From positions 1 through 34,302 of the forward strand of contig CATLHE010000015.1 in assembly GCA_949948895.1 (NCBI GenBank): a stretch of 34,302 bases of DNA, in the 5' to 3' direction. The notes under the pieces were generated by a model that had not been told where the DNA came from, searched no databases, and was given only the letters and a program-made list of their open reading frames with translations. Position numbers and translations under genes: made by a program. The DNA comes from an uncultured Christensenella sp. GTDB lineage: Bacteria; Bacillota; Clostridia; Christensenellales; Pumilibacteraceae. Positions 32,071 through 34,302 of the stretch are shown one piece after another. Each line of letters opens with the position of its first letter. The stretch's first letter is position 1.

Positions 32071-32354
32071 TGAAGCGCAAGACGAAGCGCGTTATCGTTA
32101 ATATCGTCACTTTCAGGTGGTTGTTTTTGGGGCTTGTGTACTTTTACAAAAAGTGCATTTCGCCGCTCACCCCCGACGTTTGCATTTACACGCCGAGCTG
32201 TTCGACGTACATGGTCGAAGCTATCAGGAAATTCGGCGTTATTCGAGGCGTTGCCCTCGGCACCAAGCGTTTATTGCGATGCGTGCCGTGGAAAGCGGGC
32301 GGGTTCGATCCCGTACCGGACAACCCTCGCGGAGATATGAAATGGCTTTTTTGA
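32070..32354 (+). CDS. yidD: YidD membrane protein insertion efficiency factor
   Basis: A 94-residue YidD with the family pattern FYKKCISPLTPDVCIYTPSC-STYMVEAI, three conserved cysteines (two in the C-x(5)-C of CIYTPSC and one in LRCVPWKAGGFDPVP) and an N-terminal amphipathic or membrane helix. It assists YidC in inserting membrane proteins. The ATG overlaps the rnpA stop; its 3' end overlaps yidC by 13 bp. Confidence 0.95.
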   Translation: MKRKTKRVIVNIVTFRWLFLGLVYFYKKCISPLTPDVCIYTPSCSTYMVEAIRKFGVIRGVALGTKRLLRCVPWKAGGFDPVPDNPRGDMKWLF

Positions 32355-33754
32355 ATACCGTAATGAGTTTTTTGGGCGAGGTAGTCTCGGTCACGCCAAG
32401 CGTAGCCGCACCCGATAAAATGTGGCACTTGCTCATACTGAACGTGTTCGACTTTATCGCCGACTACGGCTGGCGTATAGTCGTGTTCACCGTGCTGTTA
32501 AAGCTGATACTGTCGCCGCTCGATTTCTTTCAGCGTTATAAACTCAACAAAAACCAAAAAATAACCGAACGCTTAAAGCCGACCATGGAAAAGATCCAAA
32601 AACAGTACGGCGGCGATAAGCAGGCGTTTTCGCAAAAACAAATGGAGCTCAACCGCAAGGAGGGATACAGCTATTTCTCCTCGTGTCTGCCCATGATAGT
32701 CACCATGGTCGTGTTCATCACGCTGTGGCTTTCCATGAACACCGTCGCGCAGTACATGACGCTCAAACAGTATACTACGCTGTACGACGAGTATAATATC
32801 GCATACGAGCAAGCCGTTGACGACACTTCGGCGGATACCGCTGTCAAAGTGGGTCAGGACGTCGTTTTCAAAATGTACTTCGACGGTATCGATCAGGACT
32901 TTGTAACGGAGCTCAAACAGAAATACAATCTTTCGGACGACTTCACGCTCAAAAATACCGACAAGGTGCAGGCGTCCTTCCTTTGGATAGATAATATCTG
33001 GGCGCCCGACGTGCCTTGGGGCAATCGCGCAATACTGAGTTGGGAGTCGTTTGAAACGGCTATCAATAAATATAAAGGCGCGGACAGAAACGGGCTTTCG
33101 AGCGAGCAGATAAGCGCGTGTCTCAATAAGAACACGTATAATACGGTCATGCACAAATTGCTCAACGACAAGTCGGTCAACCGTACAAACGGGTATTTGA
33201 TCCTGCCGATTTTAGTCGTGCTTTTGTCGGTCGCCTCGCAGTTGGTTTCGACCATGCAGCAAAAGAAAGCTGGGCAGGTCAACGCCAAGGGCGGAATGGC
33301 GACGAGCATGAAAGTGATGATGTTTGTCATGCCCGTCATGATGGCGGTGTTCGCTATACAGTACGCGTCCATATTCACGCTGTACATGGTGGTCAACAGC
33401 GCTACCACGCTGTTCTTTAACTTTACGTTTACCGCAATAATCAAAGCGGCGGACAAGCATAAGCGCAACAAGAACTACGGTATATCCACGGGCAGCCCTC
33501 GGACTATATCGTACAAACAGTCGCCTATAATTCATTACGTAAAAGGCGCTAACCCCGACGCGGGCAAGCGCGAGAGCGAGATCATAGCAAGGGATTACGA
33601 CAAGAACGCGGGCGGCGACGCGCCTGCCGCGCAAAAGAAAAAGTCCAAGCGCGAAAAAACGACGTACACGACTACGGTGGTGCGCGGCGGCAGACCCGAC
33701 CCCAACGAGCTCATGAACTACGATCACAGCTCGCGCGACAAAAAGAAAAAATGA
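32342..33754 (+). CDS. yidC: YidC/Oxa1-family membrane protein insertase
   Basis: A 470-residue insertase. The first core membrane segment (about residues 42-62) reads WRIVVFTVLLKLILSPL; the conserved groove arginine of SpoIIIJ-type proteins seems to be Lys54. A cytoplasmic helical hairpin follows (KNQKITERLKPTMEKIQKQY), then the second segment (~113-133). The region between this segment and the next membrane helix (~285) is about 150 residues, far longer than in SpoIIIJ, with the conserved FLWID at ~213. Later segments are ILPILVVLLSVASQL, MKVMMFVMPVMMAVFA and the YMVVNSATTLFF helix. The C-terminus is a basic tail, suited to ribosome contact. GGAG at 32331-32334 is 7 nt from ATG 32342. There is no lipobox. 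Confidence 0.92.
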   Translation: MAFLNTVMSFLGEVVSVTPSVAAPDKMWHLLILNVFDFIADYGWRIVVFTVLLKLILSPLDFFQRYKLNKNQKITERLKPTMEKIQKQYGGDKQAFSQKQMELNRKEGYSYFSSCLPMIVTMVVFITLWLSMNTVAQYMTLKQYTTLYDEYNIAYEQAVDDTSADTAVKVGQDVVFKMYFDGIDQDFVTELKQKYNLSDDFTLKNTDKVQASFLWIDNIWAPDVPWGNRAILSWESFETAINKYKGADRNGLSSEQISACLNKNTYNTVMHKLLNDKSVNRTNGYLILPILVVLLSVASQLVSTMQQKKAGQVNAKGGMATSMKVMMFVMPVMMAVFAIQYASIFTLYMVVNSATTLFFNFTFTAIIKAADKHKRNKNYGISTGSPRTISYKQSPIIHYVKGANPDAGKRESEIIARDYDKNAGGDAPAAQKKKSKREKTTYTTTVVRGGRPDPNELMNYDHSSRDKKKK

Positions 33755-33756
33755 TC

Positions 33757-33777
33757 CCCGCGCAAAGGTTGCGCGGG
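33757..33777 (+). other. Strong hairpin between yidC and jag, without T-tract
   Basis: A perfect 8 bp stem CCCGCGCA / TGCGCGGG with a 5-nt loop, 2 bp after the yidC stop. No T run follows, so transcription should continue into jag. An AAGCC-GCAA-GGCTT hairpin then lies just before the jag ribosome site. Confidence 0.7.
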
Positions 33778-33868
33778 TGCGCCGCCGATCCGGCGTGGCG
33801 TTACGCGTTCGGCGTGGGAATAAACGCAAAACGAAAATCAAGCCGCAAGGCTTTTAGGTAGGTGTGTA

Positions 33869-34302
33869 ATGACAATCGAGGTCACCGCAAAAAAGGTACA
33901 GGACGCGATAGATCAAGGTCTCGCTCAGCTCGGAGTATCGCTTGACGAAGTAAACGTCGAAGTGGTGGACGCCGGCGGATTTCTGCGTAAAGCCAAGGTC
34001 CGTTTGACGGTCGAAGAACCCGAAAAGAAAGAAGAGCCCGCCGTGGCGGCGAACGATCGCCCCCGCGCCGACGCCGAAGTTAAAGCAAACCCGGAGAGCA
34101 GCGTCAAAGCCGAAAATGCGGCAAAGTCCGAAACGGTGGGAAAGTCCGAAAAGGCGGCGAAGCCCGCCGCGAAAAAATCGGAAAAAGCGTCAAGCCCGAA
34201 AAAGCCCGAAAACGGAGAGCAGGCGGCAAAGCAAAAACCCGAAAAAGCGTCAAAGCCCGAGCAGTCGGACAGCGCCGCAAAACCGTCGAAAACGGCAAAG
34301 CC
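33869..34302 (+). CDS. jag: Jag/KhpB RNA-binding protein, N-terminal part (cut by window end)
   Basis: The first ~144 codons of a Jag (KhpB/EloR) homologue. The Jag_N domain is residues 1-~52 (IEVTAKKVQDAIDQGLAQLG, then VVDAGGFLRKAKVRL, in which the usual GFLG loop reads GFLR). A Lys/Ala/Glu/Pro-rich linker follows to the end of the window, much longer than a short connector; the KH and R3H domains would lie beyond. AGGTAGGTG at 33856-33864 precedes ATG 33869. Position after yidC is the classic one. Confidence 0.9.
   Translation, partial: MTIEVTAKKVQDAIDQGLAQLGVSLDEVNVEVVDAGGFLRKAKVRLTVEEPEKKEEPAVAANDRPRADAEVKANPESSVKAENAAKSETVGKSEKAAKPAAKKSEKASSPKKPENGEQAAKQKPEKASKPEQSDSAAKPSKTAK

Noticed and set aside
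33757..33777. Terminator between yidC and jag
   Set aside because: A perfect stem but no T-tract, and the conserved operon continues into jag.

Overview
The window reads as a chromosomal segment of an uncultured Bacillota (Clostridia-like) bacterium. Support comes from the gene order rpmH-rnpA-yidD-yidC-jag, an ecfA-ecfT-truA operon, a BspA-type leucine-rich-repeat lipoprotein, Gram-positive style sigma-A promoters (TTGACA, 17-18 bp spacer, often a TGn extended -10) and AGGAG-type ribosome sites. Coding regions look moderately GC-rich, while several intergenic blocks and the LRR gene look AT-richer. No rRNA, tRNA, insertion-sequence transposase, CRISPR array, dnaA or parB was found.

Layout. 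1-350: intergenic repeats and a promoter. 351-5010: a GH78-type glycosidase, a GT28 diacylglycerol glycosyltransferase and a PlsC acyltransferase, probably one envelope-lipid operon. 5011-6118: a tandem array running into the start of an orphan parA. 6119-6590: repeats. 6591-8082: a zinc-ribbon membrane protein broken by one extra base. 8193-11585: fused EcfA, EcfT, TruA. 11654-13779 (minus): two coupled YciQ/DUF2207 C-terminal-type membrane proteins. 13909-15720: a membrane-anchored DUF4874/DUF4832 protein. 15766-16045: a second tandem array. 16158-19942: two paralogous J-domain/coiled-coil/Sel1 proteins. 20724-24193: a heterodimeric ABC exporter. 24708-24940: a promoter, a long self-pairing RNA and a terminator, i.e. 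a candidate non-coding RNA with 6S-like shape. 24957-27626: the LRR lipoprotein. 28230-29888: a CNNM/CorC protein and a small membrane protein. 29964-31362 (minus): a HAD phosphatase and a TtcA-like tRNA thiolase. 31473-34302: rpmH-rnpA-yidD-yidC-jag, with jag cut by the window end.

The intergenic space is the unusual part. At least sixteen copies of a ~60 bp element (here called HCR, hairpin-capped repeat) share TCGGGTG at one end, ACACACGACA inside and a short hairpin at the other end. The hairpin sequence varies but pairing is kept (CCAAGC/GCTTGG, CCAATC/GATTGG, CCAAAC/GTTTGG, CAAGCC/GGCTTG). Copies after a gene are reversed and copies before a gene are forward, so the hairpin end always faces the nearest gene. 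Two other short palindromic families are interspersed with them.

Other points of note: three promoters lie so close to the start codon (6-9 nt after the -10) that the mRNAs should be leaderless or nearly so; the second J-domain protein carries an additional degenerate J domain without HPD; and the parA leader is built of tandem units, the last of which provides the real ribosome site and start codon. All functional calls are from reading motifs by eye; no database search was run.
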